A DNA stretch of 64,000 nt from Eutreptiella sp. 'Long Island Sound 2002' (taxonomy: Eukaryota; Euglenozoa; Euglenophyceae; Eutreptiales; Eutreptiaceae), in contig OZ038382.1 in the NCBI GenBank assembly GCA_964036045.1, positions 6,262,289 through 6,326,288 on the forward strand. Reading direction: 5' to 3'. Below the pieces are notes generated by a model. That model ran no database searches, was not told the DNA's origin, and was given only the letters and a program-made list of their open reading frames with translations. This document shows, piece after piece, positions 1 to 10,908 of this stretch. Made by a program: the position numbers and the translations under genes. The stretch's first letter is position 1. Each line of letters starts with the position of its first letter.

Positions 1-289
1 ACAATACCAATAAGAGTTTGTGCTAAACCATGAGATTCAGACATGAAGGTTTTAAAAGACTCCTACAAGGGCCAGGAGTTAAGGTCACTGTACAGCGGTT
101 ACTGTACAGCACACGCTGCAAAGCGCTTCGGACGTGAAAAGCAGGGGCCCGTCAACCATCTGCGGCTGCGGTGGTGGTTATCAGCCGAATCCTTTCCCAG
201 GCCCATGCCTGGATCATTGCCCTTGGGTTGGCAGCGTTTTGGTGTCCCTCAGTCACACCGCTGTAGCCACGGCTGTGTCCGGAACTCAC

Positions 290-1110
290 TCCAATTCACC
301 ACGACGACCAACACCAGTACCACCACCGCTAACCGCAGCAACCACGACCACAACGACGACACCATCCCCACCACCACCACCAACAAAATACAACAACGAC
401 GACGATGACGACAGCGGCAGCAGCAGCAGCGGCAACAGGCAGCGACGGGGGCTGGGCGGGAAGAAAATTGCTCTGCGGGGGGGGGGGGGGGTGACACGGA
501 AGCCCATTTTCCCAACACCCCCCCCCTCCCTCCTTGGCCGCCGTGACGGGAGGGGGGGGTTCAGGGCGGGGGCGCCCGACCTGCCGTGCCGGGGGGGGGG
601 GGGTCAACCCAACATCTATGGCTCAAAATGATACCCACGTCGCGCTGATCATTTTGACTACTCAAATGTGCGGGGGAACCTTTGGCGCCAACATCCGTTC
701 TTACACAAAACAAAAGGCCCGACACAGAACCCCATTTCTCCAACCCCCCCCCCCCTCCTTCGGCGGGCGTCGATGTCACCCCCCCCCCCCCCCCCCGCAG
801 AGCAATTTTCAGGTTGCCCTGCGGGGGCGGCAGCAGCAGCGGCGGCGGCAGCCAGCAGCAGCAGCCACCACCACAACAGCAACGGAACAATTTCGGCGAG
901 AGCAGCAGGACCACCATAAGAACTGGGGCAATCGCCGACAGACAACTGCAACAATCTCAGGGACTACCGCGGGACCAGCTTCACAATTTTGCCGCCTGCC
1001 GCACAACCAACGCGACCATTGCGGCAACTGCTGCAGAAAATCTCGGGGACCGCTGCACAACCAACGCACCCCATCACTCAGAAAGAGCCACGCGCCAAAA
1101 ATAAGATGTA
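290..1110. repeat. Microsatellite and G/C homopolymer tract
   Basis: The stretch alternates ACC/AAC trinucleotides (about 298-410), CAG/CGG runs (about 412-430 and 828-870) and long pure G or C runs (about 477-491, 593-604 and 780-797). Open frames exist on both strands, but they only translate the repeats (Thr/Pro, Ala/Gln or Gly runs). I see no gene here. Confidence 0.85.
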
Positions 1111-1197
1111 CACGCAGCGGCGCACTGGGCGCGGCGGGCACAGTGCGGCCACGTCCGTGCGCATGACCATCGCAACAGTTCTGGCAACCGCCGCTCA

Positions 1198-1365
1198 TCA
1201 GACCCATGGCGACGGTTGGTGGTTGGCGGTTGGTGGCGGTTGGCAGTGGTTGGCAGTTGGCGGTTGGTCGCCGCTGGCGGTTGGTGGCGGTTGGTGGTTG
1301 GCGGCTGGTGGCGGTTGGCGGTTGATGGGTGTTGGCGGTTGGCGGTTGGTGGTCCCTTGGGGCGG
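1198..1365. repeat. TTGGCGG-type minisatellite
   Basis: About 165 bases made of variants of a short TTGGCGG / TTGGTGG unit. It is G-rich on the plus strand and contains many closely spaced GG pairs. No gene. Confidence 0.85.
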
Positions 1366-2145
1366 TCCTTAAGGGCGGTCCTTCGCAAAAAAAAAAAATC
1401 TCGTCCCTTAAGGACCCCCCTGTGGCGTACTGCTGTGCCCAGTGCCACCGTCCCGGCGAGGGGGTCGGCCCGGTCCTGTGTGTACAGCGGTCCATTCCAC
1501 GACCCCCTGTGGGCCCCAATCTCGCTGACCCTGCGGCGCGGCTTTGGAGCAGAATGGCGCGCAGTCAGACGTGCCGCCTCGCTCTAGTCCACCGGTGGCG
1601 ACGGCGACTGTCCCCTGCGCACCGCGCACCCGCTCCCCCGAATGCAGCGTCGTCCCTCCTCCCGTGCGCACGCACGCGAACACCTGTTCCCAAGATGCCG
1701 TCGATGCTCCGGGGCTTCGGGCTGGCGGTCGAGTCTGAAGGGGCACCGTCGGACGTCAGGGACCCACAGCGAGTTTCTGCAAAGCATTTCATGGCGAGGC
1801 CCGGCTGCAGGGCCTTTGGGGCCTGCCCCCCCGGTCTGCACGTCCCACAATACCCCCCGCACCCGCTCACCGCAGCCCATACTCCTTCTGCCTGCGCTCC
1901 ATTGGGAGACACCGCGCTTCATAAGACGCAAATTGCCGACGGTGTTGAAGGGGCCTGAGCTGACTCTACATTTGTGTCGGCACCCAAAACGGGGCTGCTG
2001 TGCCCGCATTTCGGGGGTGCACATGCCCTGCGCATATGTCACAGTTTGAATGGGCATGTGCTCATATGGCATACGGCATATATCGTATTCATGGCCCCGT
2101 CGTGGGGCATGCCCGGACAGGTCGTCAGCAGGCCTTTGCTTAGTG
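1366..2145. other. No recognisable feature
   Basis: Mixed-composition sequence with an A run near 1387-1398. Open frames overlap on both strands with no codon or motif signal, and I recognise nothing. Confidence 0.5.
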
Positions 2146-2640
2146 ATACGGGGGGGGGGGGGGTCAAATTGGCCCCCCGGGATTTTGGCTGACCCACCCA
2201 CCCACCCACATCAGAAAATTTTTCCTCAGGAAAAAAATGAAATTTATCAAAGGGGCCCGAACTTGGAGGTCGATTTTAGGTACACAAACTTTTTTTTGGC
2301 CTCTGACCCCCCCCCCCCGGTATAGTATCAACCAGCCACTACGCAAAGGCCTGGTCGTCAGGAGGAATGTGCGTGTTTGTGGTGTGGTGCTTGGAGGCAC
2401 GCGGTCCATCCCGGATGGCGCCGCTGTCCGCAGCAGAGGCTTGCATCAGCCATGAGGGATTGTGATCAGGCTATTGCTCAAGGACCCCGGGGGGGGGGGG
2501 GGGGCGGCTGGTCAGCCCTGGCCGACCCACCCACCACCACATCAGAAAAATTTCCCCGGGCAAAAAATGAAATTTATCAAAGGGGCAGGTACACAAGCCT
2601 TTTTTTTTTTTGCCCTCTGACCCACCCACCCCGGGGGGTG
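2146..2640. repeat. Duplicated homopolymer-bearing repeat
   Basis: Two direct copies (about 2149-2318 and 2489-2635) share the same order: a G run, a stretch of short CCAC-type repeats, ATCAGAAAAATTT-like sequence, AAAAAATGAAATTTATCAAAG, then GGTACACAA, a T run and a C run. The homopolymers are part of the repeated unit rather than random slippage. No coding content. Confidence 0.75.
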
Positions 2641-3185
2641 GGGGGTGGGGGGTGGGGGGATGCCGTCCCCACGACCGACAAACGCGCCATCACATCCGCA
2701 TCACAAACACTGGGGGGTGACTACAACCGGTCCTGATGTGACAACCCCCCCCCCCCCCCGCTATCTGTCAAAACTTGGGGGGGGGGGATGGGGGGGGGGG
2801 GGGGCAAGAAAGGCAGTTTGGGGGGGGTCGGCTGGAGGGTGTTGGGGGGAGGGTCAGCACGAGGGTGTGTGGGGGGGGGGGGGTTTGGCCGTGGGCGGGG
2901 GGGGCGTTCCCAAGGTGGGAGCCTGCGCACGACCCAGTACAACCACATGCATACGTCCAGTGGGGATGTGTGTCTGGAGCGGGTTTGGGGAAGCTGTTGG
3001 TGGCTGTTGTGAAGCAGGGGCTACAGATAGGCAGGTGTGTCCACAGTGGTTGTGGTGATCTTCACTTCGCGACAAATGACATTTGTTTAGCGCCTTGTCT
3101 TGCTAATCTGGCGCTCAAAACATGGATGGTTTGATGAAAGGGAAGCATGCACAAAAAAACTTCGGCATCGTTAGCGCCATGACCT
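2641..3185. other. G-rich spacer without a gene
   Basis: Holds several G runs of 8-13 bases and a short segment (GTGACTACAACCGGTCCTGA, near 2717) that recurs near 38117. Nothing coding is recognised. Confidence 0.5.
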
Positions 3186-3275
3186 CGACACCACTATCTC
3201 TCAAAACCCGGGGGGAGGGGCTGCGGGGGGGGTGTCGCATACAAAGACCGGGCCCTGCCGCCCCCCCGTGATCAC
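3186..3275. repeat. Dispersed poly-G repeat, copy 1
   Basis: CACTATCTCTCAAAACCC followed by a G run, then GTCGCATACAAAGACCGGGC and a C run. The same order recurs at 52006-52110, and its first part recurs at 2760 and 38155. It is a dispersed repeat with built-in homopolymers. Confidence 0.7.
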
Positions 3276-5788
3276 AAATACAATCTGCTGATTCATGTGG
3301 GCGACCTTCCTTTTCCAGCACGGTCATAAGTAGACACGCTGCAGGTGCAAATTGGATGGGGGCAGACGTGCATTGAGGCAGTCATGCAATGACTCGGTGT
3401 TGCGACGTGGCAACACTGGCAACACCGATGGGTCGCAGACCTTTTGTGGGTGTTGTGGGTGCGTTCAGCAGGAAGTACTCCAGGACCACCTGCTGACGAC
3501 TGGACAGTTCGCACTTCCCCGATGGGTCTGAGTCCTCATCACTGTCAAAATCTACGACACGAAAGTCAGGGTAGACGCAGCAGCAGCATGTGGGGTCATC
3601 CAATTCGGACTGGGCTGAAGAAGTGCGCGTGCGCGCGTACAGGGGGGGGGGGGGGCGACTTCTGTACGGGAATTCTCCTGCACCCATCTCGAAAAATCAA
3701 CGGGAGAATTCCGCACCTCCTAAAGCCTGAGTGCATTGCAAGGAAAAGAATCCTAGATTACGATCCCCAGAAATCACACAAACCAACACAGCAGCCAGCA
3801 ATAATTCCTGAGATGTGTGGATTGTCAAACAATTGAACTTCACCCTATGTGACAATCTTGCTTTTGACGGCGGTCCATCATTTTACACTTTTTATATGAC
3901 CAAGTTGTGAAATTTGCTGAGGTGATAGCTGCTGGGGGTTTGTGTGTCTGCACAGGAAATATTCCGCACCCACAATTAATAAATGGGGGGAAATTCTTCG
4001 CAAATTTGAAGTACGGAATTTTCTCTCCAGACCCCCCCCCCCCCCGAGCAGAACCCCCCCGGTATGTGTGTGAGGCCCAGTTTCATTTCAGATCATGCGC
4101 AGAGCTCCGAGGTTCGACATCTAAGGCCATGAAGCAGCAAATCACCACGCGTCCACTCTTCTCCATAGGGGCCTGCTTGCCGTGTGTCTGCCCAGGCCCT
4201 GCACAGGAACCCTCCAGAGGGAACGAGGGAGGCACAGGTGCTGCAGGAGGAGTGGGAGGAGCAGGTGAAGCAGGTCCCGCAGGAAGAGCAGCAGAAGCAG
4301 GAGGAGTAAATGAGTCAGGAAGAGCAGGTGAGTAGAGGGGAGCAGGAGCCAGCGAAGCAAGGGGGTGGGGGTGGGGGTGAGGGGCTCTCCCTCATTTTTC
4401 GATTGACCTACCCACCCTCTTAACTCACAGCATTCCAGCCGTCGTGCACCTGCTGCTCCTCCCACTGCTCCTGCTGCTGCTGCTCATTCACGCTCCTTCA
4501 ACGTGACCTGCTCCTCCCACTCTAGCTGCACCCCCCCCCCCCCCCCTACTCCCTGATGGTGCTGACATTTTGGGTTGGCTAGTGCAGGGCGATTCTGCAT
4601 TCACCTGCACGGCAGCGACGTTCGATTGAGGTGAAGAAAAAGTATGCCAATAACTGAAGAGGATTCCTTTTTTTGGCACCATGTAGGTCGGTCAAATGAT
4701 GCCGGATGTCCTGCCTGCAGGCCTTCCCAGCCAATGCTCTCAATATTATGTCAAGCACGGGATCTGCTTTTTGGGGGGCGGCGGGAGGGGGGCTGGCGGG
4801 GGGGTTCCTGAAGGCGGAATTGGCTGTGGTTTGTGGAGACAGGCCTCCAGGATGTGGCCAGCCAAGGCTGGGCGATGCAGTGTTTGTGCTGCTCACCGCT
4901 CATCGAGTCTCAGCTAAGTCATGTTCTGACTGGACTCGGCACACATGGGAGCGTGCTGCCCGTCCTACGTCAGCTCCAGCTCCCAAATCCTAATGAGTGC
5001 CTGTGGGTACGCAGACGAGCTGCGTTGTTACGTCAGGCAGCGTGGGTGGATGGGGGCTCAGGCAACACAAAGTGGGTTGGACAAGGTTGCCACCCCCCCC
5101 CCCCAAAAACCTCCACCCAAATAAATACGTCACCATTATATCCATCCCTGCAGGGCCCCTTTTAAAGGGGGGGGGATCCGGGGGGGGGGGGTGGATGGGT
5201 GGTGTGGGCCCCCCTGTGTGACATTTCGTCGGGTTCCGGTTTCTTTACGGGGCCCTGGACAGTCACCTGTCCGTCCCTTCGCATGCTGCATCGGATCAGT
5301 GCTTCCTGACGGCCGCCGCGGCCGCTGTGCCTTGAGGCGTCGTGGCCGCGTTAGCAGGGCCCAGTAGACGCCGCGCTTTGGTTGTGCTGACTGTTGCTGG
5401 GGTTGTTTTGCGGTGTGTGCCCCCCGGTGGTGCTGAGCTGTTAAAAGGAGCCCTGCATCCCTGGGAGCACCCTATTGCCCACGAGGCAACCCCTTTGCCC
5501 CTTCCCTTGCCGTCGCCCCCCGACCCTGCCCCCCCCCCCACCCCCACCCCACTCCTGTCCCTGGCCCTGCCCTTGCCCCGTGCCCTTGTCCCATGCCCTG
5601 CGTCCACCCGTTCTGTCACGCTGGCCCAGACAGCTGAACCCCCCTGGGCCAGACTGACACCCGCTTGTGCTTTGTTGGCGGTCGATAGAGGGGGAAGGGG
5701 TGGTCTGAGGGGGCCCACAGCCTTCCCTGGTGGAGCTGAGCCTTCCCTGGTGGAGCTGAGCTGTCACTGTATGGGACGGCGACAGGAC
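3276..5788. other. Intergenic, no gene recognised
   Basis: Contains a short inverted repeat (GGGAATTCTCCTG at about 3669 facing a GGGAGAATTCC half at about 3701), a GA/GCAG-rich purine tract (about 4222-4345), C runs at about 4030 and 4530, and a G-rich segment near 5166-5200. A CCTGGTGGAGCTGAG segment is tandemly duplicated near 5730-5762. The open frames look like by-products of composition. Confidence 0.45.
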
Positions 5789-5887
5789 CTGCAAACTCGT
5801 CCTCCAGCAGCCAGACCGGGAGGTCCGTGCGGGGCTTGGCCTTGGGTTTGGCGGACTTGCGCTTCGACTGCTTCGGCGGCGGAGGGT
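5789..5887 (-). CDS. Candidate internal exon, unknown gene
   Basis: A 99-base minus-strand segment bounded by GTCTACAG on the upstream side and GCAG|GTCCTG on the downstream side, so both splice consensus dinucleotides are present. It would add 33 codons with matching phase (two bases in, one base out). The peptide is first basic and Pro/Lys-rich (KQSKRKSAKPKAKPR), resembling a nuclear localisation signal, then acidic-hydrophobic (LPVWLLEDEFA). I do not recognise a family and cannot see the neighbouring exons. The support is splice-site and composition evidence only; a chance open frame is possible. Confidence 0.25.
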
Positions 5888-6502
5888 CTGTAGACGCCAG
5901 CACCTACAGAACATGCGACCCCACGGCCATGGGGCACACAGCCAACACCCATGGGACACGGGCCATATCTACTTTGTACTCCCCATCAGTGGTGGTGGTG
6001 GTTGGGCCACAATCGGTCAGGTGTGGACCCGCCACCGTCGCTCCAGCCGCGCCTGCCCCACGGCCTTCATGGCTCTCTCAGTTCATCACGTGTTCATCCG
6101 GCCACTGGCCTTGCTCGTGTTCCAAACAGTTCCAGGTCCCTGCCTCCCTGGCTGGGGTCAGGGTTGTGGAACCGGGTTCTGGGCTTTACCGCCTGGGCAC
6201 ACTACTCACATGATACTGGGTCCGGGTCGTGGCGTTCCATGTTTGGGTTTGCCTATATACTTTGGTTGTGCTTGCTTGCGCTGGCCCCTCTTGGCCACAC
6301 ACCCTTGGCTTTGTGGACTCCCCAGGTCATGGAGGGCTCGCGGTGCGACAGGTCAGGAGTTAGCCGGTTTGGTTGCTGCCACCAACCCTGGCAAGTCATG
6401 GTGGTCCATAGGGCTGAAAAGCCCCAGTGGGTACTGGAGTGTTGGAGTTAGTAGGCACATACAACATTCAATTTGCTGAGGGGGGCTGAGGAAGCCGCTA
6501 CT
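5888..6502. other. No recognisable feature
   Basis: Unique-looking sequence with open frames on both strands. No domain, repeat or RNA signal that I can support. Confidence 0.4.
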
Positions 6503-6556
6503 TGAATGGCAGCGCACCCGGCGTCAGCCGTGCTGGCACCAGTTCGAACCCCGTTG
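6503..6556 (+). repeat. tRNA-like (SINE-type) module
   Basis: Carries a box B-like AGTTCGAACCCC about 30 bases after a box A-like segment (ACTTGAATGGCAGCGC). The acceptor stem cannot be paired, so this is better read as a tRNA-derived SINE fragment than a tRNA gene. Confidence 0.4.
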
Positions 6557-7224
6557 TCGCCGCGCAATGGACGAGACCTCCCCCCGATCCCTTCGAGTAC
6601 CGGTGGCGGCGCGCGCTGCTACAGGTGTGTGGTGCCGCGACGCGGTTTGTTTTCCGGTGTGTGGTAAGGGGTGCCAGAAAAACAGTTTTGCTAAAACCAC
6701 AAGCAAACACGCAAACACGAGGCAAAACACGCACGTCTCCTGTGGCACATCTCGTCTATGTGCAGGGAAACCAGGTATCGAACCCCCGCTCATCATGGTG
6801 GTTGGGGGAGGGGGTGGGGTTCCAAACCCAGGTCCCCCCCCCCCTTGTATAAGCTATGCAAATCTCCCAAAATTAATACGGTCCCTACGCCTACTGAAGC
6901 TTAGCCATAATCCGACGATGGCTGTCATCCCCGGTATCCCACCGGCAGGCCCTACTGGAGCTTAGACAAGGCTGTAGCTTATGCGCAACACATACGACTA
7001 CCGACACACACGTGAGTGCCCGTATGGTATGAAGGCACCTTAACCTCCACCCACGTTCCCAGAGGCAGCCAATCAGCCTGTTAGGCAGGCAGGCAGGCAA
7101 TCAATGAGGCAGGCAGGCATGCACGCAGAAACACCCAGCTGGGTTTTTTTGGCGTCAATCTGCATCTCCAAACGAAGAGGCTCATTGCTGCAGCGACCGA
7201 CAGTAGTCGAGTGAAAAAGCAGCG

Positions 7225-7300
7225 GGCGCCCGAGCTGTACGGCGTCGGATCGACTCAGTGATGGTCTATCCCTCAGCTGTTTTGCAGACCAGGGTTCAAA
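7225..7300 (+). repeat. tRNA-like (SINE-type) module
   Basis: Box A-like GACTCAGTGATGG and box B-like GGGTTCAAATCC sit at tRNA-like spacing with an anticodon-like CTGTTTTGCAG between. Outer stems do not pair convincingly. It lies in the insert that splits repeat R1. Confidence 0.45.
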
Positions 7301-7340
7301 TCCACTAAGCACAAACTTTTGACCTCCCTTTTGTCTCGCA

Positions 7341-7475
7341 AAATAATGATTTCACAAGGGGTTAGACATCCAATATCATGCCTTGGGGTATGCTACGCGA
7401 CCCACCCCCAAAAAGGGGGGGATGATGCCGTGTGCGCCTACGCTTGATCCAACAACCTCTCTTCGAGGTGTGATT
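7341..7475. repeat. Dispersed repeat R2, copy 1
   Basis: Shares ACAAGGGGTTAGACATC, GCCTTGGGGTATGCTAC, CCCCCAAAAAGGGGG and AACAACCTCTCTTCGAGGTG in the same order with 14822-14955. Non-coding. Confidence 0.75.
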
Positions 7476-7990
7476 TCAGGTTCACACCCATGTTCCCACA
7501 AGCAATGAAGCATGACAAGCCTACAAATGTTCGCCTTGGAAACCCCTCTTGCGATGATACACCATGCGGAACAACTGCACATGCTCACCACTTGAAGATG
7601 CCTTTGAAGATGCCCTTGCCAGAGGTTTAGGGGCTGGTTTGGGCTTAGGCAACTTCAAACAGTTCCCCCATCTGAAATGGTCCCTTCATCCACACGCTCA
7701 CCGGTGGAAAGTGTCAAAATAACTGGATGCCCAGGTTCAAAAAGAGAAGATTGAATGGTGAGCTGGTGCAAGAAAGGGGGATATAATGCACCAATATCCC
7801 CAAAATCAGAGCTATGTGGGCTCAAGTGGGCAAACACTGGCAACAAATGTGACCATGACTCTATGTAACTGGCAAATTTGTCACCAAACCCATGTCTTAC
7901 GTGGCTGCACTACATTTGGTACCTAATTGAATTGGGCCCCAAATGAATACAGTCCCTGTGCCCAATGTAGCTTAGACAAGGCCGTAGCTT

Positions 7991-8704
7991 CCACAACAGG
8001 GGGGTACGCTGGCGAAGCCTTGTTACACACACCCGGAGTCAAGGATCACAGCTGTCCCATGCTACCGGGTTGGGGATAAAGTGTGCGTGCGCGGGGGGGG
8101 GGGGGGGGGCTCTGCAGCAGCTTATCCTGGCGCAACAAATTCTGTACACATTCTGAGAAAATGGCGAACAAATTATGTGGGGTCGCCAAAATTTGCCCAT
8201 AACAAACAGGTGCGTGCTTGAACGCTTGCCAGGCCCCAACCATTGCCACACTGTTGCGAGGAAGCTTGTGAATTGTTGTGTGTGTGTGAAATGCCGTGTT
8301 GCACGGTTGTGTGGCCTGGAGGGAGTACCTGCACCGCGCACACACCGCGTAGGATAATTGGACAAAGACCTGAGCAAATGGCCCGCCCTTCAAACTCTCT
8401 TCTAATGCTGCACCTCCCAACTGCATGCAGTGGCACAGGTCCATGGAACAACCTGAGTATACGCACTGCGCGCACACCTCGCATGTACCGCATCCACTAC
8501 TCCCTGCTACAGTGGTGAATTGGAGAAAATGCGAAAACATGCGGGACAAATTCTGGAAAAGGCCGGGCACATTATGTACAAACCTTTTGTGCAGAACTTA
8601 ACCGATTTTCTCCTGCGGAATTCCCCCTCCCCCGCAGTACACTTGTCCCACAAAATAGCGGACACACCACATTGTGAGCACGCGGGGTCAGCTTTGTCAC
8701 GGAC
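7991..8704. other. No recognisable feature
   Basis: Contains an alternating GTGCGTGCGC segment running into a G run (about 8092-8109). No gene, RNA or repeat is recognised in the remainder. Confidence 0.4.
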
Positions 8705-8812
8705 CTGCAGCGCGTCATAGATCTGGACGGTGATCGTTGAATCGTGGGTCTCGATGCGTGCACTGCGTTGCTCCCGCAGCTGCTTCAGCATCACCACAAG
8801 GCCCTGCAACTC
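8705..8812 (-). CDS. Candidate internal exon, unknown gene
   Basis: Exactly 36 codons on the minus strand, preceded by CTCTGTGGCAG and followed by CTGCAG|GTCCGTGA, so it is a phase 0-to-0 exon with good splice sites at both ends. The peptide begins ELQGLVVMLKQLREQRSA and ends TITVQIYDALQ; the first half is an amphipathic, coiled-coil-like helix. The open frame extends beyond both sites, so the boundaries are inferred. A second open frame just upstream (about 8850-9030) has a protein-like stretch (PDGLLLVDDEPTCGDSP) but no clear junction to this exon. Family unknown. Confidence 0.3.
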
Positions 8813-10476
8813 CTGCCACAGAGCGCAGCGGAGGTGCGCACTGGCACACAGTGTGCAGAGGATAGGGCAAAGGGCATGTCGGCCCATTGCGCAGGACGGC
8901 CCTCAGGCAATGCCACAGGAATGCAGCGGAGCCTTCGGCCGCCGTTGCCGCCGGGGAGTCCCCACACGTCGGTTCATCGTCAACCAACAGCAGGCCATCG
9001 GGCAACGCCAAACGGGCAGCATGCACATGTAAGCGCAGGCTGGTCGGGGGGCGTTTCAGCGCACTTGTGCGGCGGCGTTCAGCGGGGGTCACGTTCTTTG
9101 GGTGCATTTTTGGGGGGCATATTTGCATTACCCAAGAAGTTCTGAGCGTCTGGACAACACAAAAGTGGGATGAATGGTCGACAATTCCCAACAATGTTGT
9201 AGTGCACTGTTTGGCGACAATACTGCTGCTCCCCATGGGGCGTAGGGTCGGGGGGCTGGATTCTGGTTCTGCTCCCGGGGGACACCGGGTCCATGGCCCT
9301 GCGCCTCGTGTGGCGCACAGTGCCTAAGATCATGGGCGTTTGGTTTGTTCTGGGCCACACGATCTCTTGGGGCTTCGCTGTCTTCGTCAGCCATGAGTTT
9401 CGGACTCCCGCAGCGTCTCCCTGCAGCCAGTCTCTGCGCAGTCTCCCTGCCGTGGTCGCGGCCTCCAGTAGTTCCTGCAGGATCCAGGGGCTGGTCAGCA
9501 GTATCTGCGTGTGTAGTACCCGTGCGCAGCGGTGTCTCAGTCTCTGCGTGTCCCGGTCCCTCCTCAGTCATCAGCCATCAGCTGCGTCTCCCACAGTAGC
9601 TAGGCCAGGGTTCAGCCAGTGGCAGCCCCTGTCACAACGTGGTGACCAGCCCCTGAGAACAGGAACTGGGATGGCACCGGTGTGTGGGGTATGCGCATGA
9701 GCAATGACACCTCCACAGGGGGCGTTGAAGGGGGAGGGGGGCGGATCCCCACAATCCCTGCCCCCCTCCAGGTCCCCACTGGTGACCTAGCACCGGTACG
9801 ATAACCCTAAGAATGGCAGCTTGTGGGCTGGAGGGCCACTTGCACAGCCATGGACAGAAGGAAGGAAATCATATTAAGGAGCAATAGTCCATGGGGCTTC
9901 GGCCCATTCCATCACCCAGATTCACCCAAGGGGCAAGCCGTGCGGGTATCAGGAGAGCTGCTGCCCTGTATGACAAGAGGCTCCTCCCACCATCCTTTAC
10001 GTTTGCTCACGGGAAGCCCGTCCATGCCTTATGAGCCCAGCCGTGTGGTTAGTAGACGGGGTATCTGCCTGCATGCTGTACAGCATGGTGGAGTGTTGTG
10101 CATTGGATTCACGAACCCATCCGTGGCCATGCACAGCCATGGACAGAGAGAGCCACCCGAATGGGCGCAGGGCCCCAACTGACCATGAGGACCACCAGCG
10201 TCGGACAAGTACTCAGTAGGAACAAGTTGCGTCCACTGCACGGCCCAGTAGGACTTAGCGCAATGTGATCGTGTCTGATCTGCCGGACACTAACCCGCTG
10301 CTTGCTTACGTGATGCTGGCACTCTCTCACCCAACTTGTTGCACGCCCCTCCAGCCAAAGGCAAGGGATGTATGTGTGTGTGTGTGTCAGCGTGTTCTGC
10401 AACGCCAGACATCTGGCTCAAAGCTAGCTGTTTATCCATTGTGTGTTTGTTTTTGCTGTTGCTATTGGAGCTGACA
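8813..10476. other. Intergenic or intronic, no firm gene
   Basis: Apart from the protein-like minus-strand stretch near 8850-9030 noted with the neighbouring exon, I see no feature. A segment at about 9283-9335 (CACCGGGTCCATGGCC, then TGCCTAAGATCATGG) partly repeats near 53937-53990. Confidence 0.4.
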
Positions 10477-10644
10477 TCAATCGTCCGTGTTCATGTCACA
10501 CGGCCCACTCGAAGAGTCTGAGAGGTAGTCCACTAGCTGTTCAACCCTTGGGGACTCAATCAAAGACGCAGTGGATGGACTGTCCTGCTCAGGATCCTTA
10601 GGATCCGAGAAATCTAATAGATGACAGAGACGCCGGGGGGTCAA
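10477..10644 (-). CDS. Candidate terminal exon, unknown gene
   Basis: A minus-strand frame starting after the acceptor-like CGTTATATAG and ending at TGA (10477-10479) gives 55 codons: LTPRRLCHLLDFSDPKDPE, then an acidic Ser-rich tail ending DMNTDD. The composition (LVDYLSDSSSG) looks like a real C-terminus. It would follow the 10704-10908 segment in phase 0 across a very short intron of about 60 bases. No family is recognised and no transcript evidence is available. Confidence 0.3.
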   Translation of the reverse strand: MTPRRLCHLLDFSDPKDPEQDSPSTASLIESPRVEQLVDYLSDSSSGPCDMNTDD

Positions 10645-10703
10645 CTATATAACGGGGCGGGGGAGAGTGTCAAATCTGCATCCAACCCCCAGTGCAAGCA
10701 GAC

Positions 10704-10908
10704 CACACCAAAGCGCTGTAGCCCTGATGTGTACCGACCGGCACACACCTCGTGCAGCAGCAGTATATTATCCAGTCTATGCTCCCCAACCACTGCTCGG
10801 TACCGCGGCACCTCATCCGGTGGCAATGAGGCCTCGAAGCGGACCCATTGAGATGGCTTGATAACTGGAATCCCCTCCACATCCAACTGCAAAGTTACCT
10901 CATTGTGC
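10704..10908 (-). CDS. Candidate exon upstream of 10477-10644
   Basis: The minus-strand frame opens after CACCTCTGCCAG and runs through NEVTLQLDVEGIPVIKPSQW, a charged middle (PPDEVPRYRAVVGEHRLDN) and LLLHEVCAGRY. Splice donors at GT 10703-10702 (GTG|GTCTGC) or at 10706-10705 would keep frame with the terminal exon at 10644. The segment reads like an ordinary folded protein, unlike surrounding frames, but I recognise no domain. The start of the gene is not visible. Confidence 0.3.

Larger units (their letters stand above)
6842..7990. repeat. Compound dispersed repeat R1, interrupted copy
   Basis: The ends match a continuous copy at 54808-55560: 6842-7065 (TACGGTCCCTACGCCTACTG, then GCTTAGACAAGG) and about 7476-7990 (CAAGCAATGAAGCATGA, GATGATACACCATGCGGAAC, AGGTTTAGGGGCTGGTTTGG). 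In this copy about 400 bases containing a tRNA-like module and repeat R2 are inserted between the two halves. A second small insert (AATCCGACGATGGCTGTC, 6909-6926) also occurs at 31951 and 33792. No long open frame survives. Confidence 0.75.

Noticed and set aside
8715-9236. 173-codon minus-strand ORF
   Set aside because: Part looks protein-like but it runs out of frame across the better-supported exon at 8705-8812 and has no recognised domain.
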